Below are positions 61,850 to 64,000 of a stretch of DNA of 64,000 nucleotides, piece after piece (position 1 is the first letter of the stretch; the number at the start of each line of letters is the position of its first letter). Source of the stretch: Pseudonocardia endophytica (lineage in GTDB: Bacteria > Actinomycetota > Actinomycetes > Mycobacteriales > Pseudonocardiaceae); assembly GCF_004339565.1 (NCBI RefSeq), contig NZ_SMFZ01000001.1, positions 496,001 through 560,000 on the forward strand, read 5' to 3'. Under the pieces are notes generated by a model. It did no database searches and was not told where the DNA came from. It was given only the letters and a program-made list of their open reading frames with translations. Made by a program: the position numbers and the translations under genes.

Positions 61850-64000
61850 ATGACGGACTTGTCGAGCACGCCGCGGACCGGGGAGGACACGGGATCGTCA
61901 CCCGCAGTGGACGACCCAACCGCGCCGGTCAGCGCCTGGAGCGGTTCACAACCGGACATGTCGCGGGTGCTCGTCGCGGGTGACGACCTCGAGCTGCCCC
62001 GGACGTTTCCGGGTGAGCGCCTGGAGCACCTGTGGGAGCAGGCGTGCGACCGGTGGCCCGAGTCGGTCGCCGTGGACCTCGGCGAGATCGAGCTGACCTA
62101 CGCCGAGATCGACGGCTGGGCGAACCGGATGGCGCGGCTGCTGCGCGACCAGGGCATCCGCGCCGGAGACCGGGTCGGGCTGCTGTTCGACCAGCCGACC
62201 GGCGGTCTCGTGTCGATGCTGTCCACGCTGAAGATCGGGGCGTCGTTCGTCCCGATGGACGTGGGCTTCCCGGCCGATCGCATCGAGTACATCCTCGACG
62301 ACGCCGGCGCGACGGCGCTGCTGACACGGGACGCGGCGCTCGGGGCGGTCGAGGGACTGGCCGCGCGAGCGGCGGACCACGGCGTCACCGTGCTGTCCTG
62401 CGACGACCTCGAGGACGTACGCGACCAGGACCCGGCTCGCCTGCGCGACGACGAGCGCGGCAGCGGCGCGGCCGACGACCTCGCCTACGTCATCTACACG
62501 TCGGGGTCGACCGGGCGCCCGAAGGGCGTCGCGATCGAGCACCCGGCAATCTGCAACTTCGTGCGGGTCGCCGCCGACGAGTACGGCGTCCGGCCGGACG
62601 ACCGGATGTACCAGGGCCTGACCCTGGCGTTCGACTTCTCCGTCGAGGAGATCTGGACGACGTGGCTGTCCGGCGCGACGCTCGTCCCGAAGCCGACCGG
62701 CGTCACGCTCGTGGGCGACGACCTGCAGGACTTCCTGACCGAACGCCGGATCACCGCGATGTGCTGCGTGCCGACACTGCTCGCGACGCTCACACCGGAC
62801 CTGCCCGACCTGCGGTTCCTACTCGTCTCGGGCGAGGCGTGCCCGCAGCACCTGGTCCGGCGCTGGTACCGCGACGACCGCCGGTTCCTCAACGTCTACG
62901 GGCCGACCGAGGCGACCGTGACGGCCACCTGGACGTCACTGCACCCGGACCGCCCGGTGACGATCGGCAGGCCGCTGCCCACGTACGCGATCGTCGTGCT
63001 CGACCGCGACGACCCAACACGTGCGCTGCCGCACGGCCGGACCGGCGAGATCGCGATCGCCGGCATCGGCCTGGCCCGCGGTTACCTGAACAACGACGAG
63101 AAGACGGCCGCGTCGTTCGTCCCGGACTTCCTCGACCTGCCGTCGAACCCGTCCGGGCGGCTCTACCGCACCGGAGACCTGGGCCGCGTCGACGACCGCG
63201 GCGAGATCGAGTACCGGGGCCGGGTCGACCTGCAGGTCAAGATCCGCGGGTACCGCATCGAGCTCACCGAGATCGAGTCCGTGCTGCTCGGTGCGGACGG
63301 GGTGACGCAGGCCGTGGTGGACACCTACGAGGCACCGCCGGGGAACCCGGAGCTCGTCGGCTACTACAGTGCCCGCCCGGGCGAGCCAGCCCCGGACCGG
63401 GACGCGATCCGCAGCCGGCTGCGCGAACAGCTCCCGGCCTACATGGTGCCGAGCTACCTCGAGCAGCTCGACGTCATCCCGATGACCACCCAGGACAAGG
63501 CGGACCGCACGAACCTGCCCGCTCCGACGACCCGCGTCGGCGCCCCGACCGAACACGTCGAGCCGGACAACGACGTCGAGCGTGGCATGGCCGAGGCGCT
63601 GGCCGAGGCACTGGGCGTCGAGGAGGTCTCGGTCACCGCCGACTTCTTCGACGAGCTCGGCGCCACGTCGCTCCTGATGGCCGGGTTCACGGCGGCGGTG
63701 CGGCGGCGCGACGACCTCCCGACGGTCTCCGCGCGCGACGTCTACCAGCACCCGACCGTCCGGGACCTGGCCGAGAACCTCGGTCCCGTCGCCGGATCGT
63801 CGGCCCCGGTCGAGGACGCCGGGCCGGTACGCCGGACCGGCTCGCTCGCGCACGCGCTCACCGGGCTGGGCCAAGCCGTGCTGCTGGTCACCGGTGGGTT
63901 CGCCGTGGCGCTGGTACTGACCCAGGCCTACGCCTGGATGGGTGCCGCCGAGGGCTGGACGACACTCGCCGGCCGCGCCGCCGCCGTCGCGTCCGGTGTG
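61850..64000 (+). CDS. Poly-lysine-synthetase-like NRPS: adenylation, carrier, then membrane part; cut by the right edge
   Basis: 717 residues visible. After a Thr/Ser-rich lead, an adenylation domain spans about 45-550 (YTSGSTGRPKG, NVYGPTEATVT, LYRTGDLGR, RGYRIELTEIE, catalytic Lys in TTQDKAD). A carrier domain follows with Ser near 607 in ELGATSLLMAG. From about 672 hydrophobic helices begin (LLVTGGFAVALVLTQAY). Adenylation-carrier-membrane order with no condensation domain is the architecture of epsilon-poly-L-lysine synthetase and related 'NRPS terminal domain' proteins. Pocket residues by alignment to GrsA: D235 F236 E239 C278 L299 S301 V322 V330. Product cannot be named. Confidence 0.88.
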   Translation, partial: MTDLSSTPRTGEDTGSSPAVDDPTAPVSAWSGSQPDMSRVLVAGDDLELPRTFPGERLEHLWEQACDRWPESVAVDLGEIELTYAEIDGWANRMARLLRDQGIRAGDRVGLLFDQPTGGLVSMLSTLKIGASFVPMDVGFPADRIEYILDDAGATALLTRDAALGAVEGLAARAADHGVTVLSCDDLEDVRDQDPARLRDDERGSGAADDLAYVIYTSGSTGRPKGVAIEHPAICNFVRVAADEYGVRPDDRMYQGLTLAFDFSVEEIWTTWLSGATLVPKPTGVTLVGDDLQDFLTERRITAMCCVPTLLATLTPDLPDLRFLLVSGEACPQHLVRRWYRDDRRFLNVYGPTEATVTATWTSLHPDRPVTIGRPLPTYAIVVLDRDDPTRALPHGRTGEIAIAGIGLARGYLNNDEKTAASFVPDFLDLPSNPSGRLYRTGDLGRVDDRGEIEYRGRVDLQVKIRGYRIELTEIESVLLGADGVTQAVVDTYEAPPGNPELVGYYSARPGEPAPDRDAIRSRLREQLPAYMVPSYLEQLDVIPMTTQDKADRTNLPAPTTRVGAPTEHVEPDNDVERGMAEALAEALGVEEVSVTADFFDELGATSLLMAGFTAAVRRRDDLPTVSARDVYQHPTVRDLAENLGPVAGSSAPVEDAGPVRRTGSLAHALTGLGQAVLLVTGGFAVALVLTQAYAWMGAAEGWTTLAGRAAAVASGV

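Overview
The window is GC-rich throughout, with dense GTG/ATG starts, 4-bp ATGA/GTGA gene overlaps, DtxR/IdeR-type iron boxes, GAF-ANTAR proteins, tandem TetR proteins and a SigB/SigF-family sigma factor. All of this points to a high-GC actinobacterium, plausibly of the Pseudonocardiaceae; the genus is an inference. Both ends cut through nonribosomal peptide synthetase (NRPS) genes, so the window lies between two natural-product loci.

1-8.3 kb: an iron-regulated, leftward siderophore-type locus. It holds a lipoprotein binding protein, a pair of exporter-fold ABC transporters, a proline 3-hydroxylase-like enzyme and an NRPS that begins with a condensation domain and runs off the left edge. Two iron boxes (2851 and 7453) sit where they could control both transcripts, and a TetR gene diverges. 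8.3-15.2 kb: small unknown genes, then a coupled VanY / MacB-type ATPase / FtsX-type permease operon.

15.3-23 kb: a tight catabolic operon (flavin oxidoreductase, crotonase, two acyl-CoA dehydrogenases, acyl-CoA ligase, SMP-30 lactonase), followed by a hairpin that buries the ribosome binding site of a two-repeat TetR gene. 24-28.6 kb: a leftward AraC / SDR / HSL-esterase group plus a serine beta-lactamase-fold hydrolase.

28.6-34.8 kb: accessory DNA. A shattered serine resolvase and three paralogous four-helix membrane proteins of unknown function lie between two copies of a 28-bp repeat, followed by a CPBP protease, a flavin monooxygenase and a VOC protein. 35.2-41.8 kb: a regulatory island with a region-2-only sigma-like protein, two GAF-ANTAR proteins, a STAS protein lacking its serine, a TraR/DksA-like zinc finger and several small unknown proteins.

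41.9-55.4 kb: stress and detoxification genes (SDR, zinc alcohol dehydrogenase, hydrolases, ATP-grasp, CocE-type hydrolase, P450, oil-body-associated protein family) mixed with decayed genes: an IS21 istB scar, a broken membrane-protein gene, DUF3140, ctaD, HAD and GNAT fragments. 55.6-64 kb: formaldehyde dehydrogenase-like enzyme, F420/FMN split-barrel protein, sigma factor, hydrolase, DUF2267, a polytopic membrane protein, and an adenylation-carrier-membrane NRPS resembling epsilon-poly-lysine synthetase.

A recurring signal links the right half: GNNT-N15/16-GGGTAG promoter-like elements placed 8-9 nt before ATG starts that have no ribosome binding site. This suggests leaderless transcripts read by a SigB/SigF-type sigma factor, one of which is encoded in the same region.
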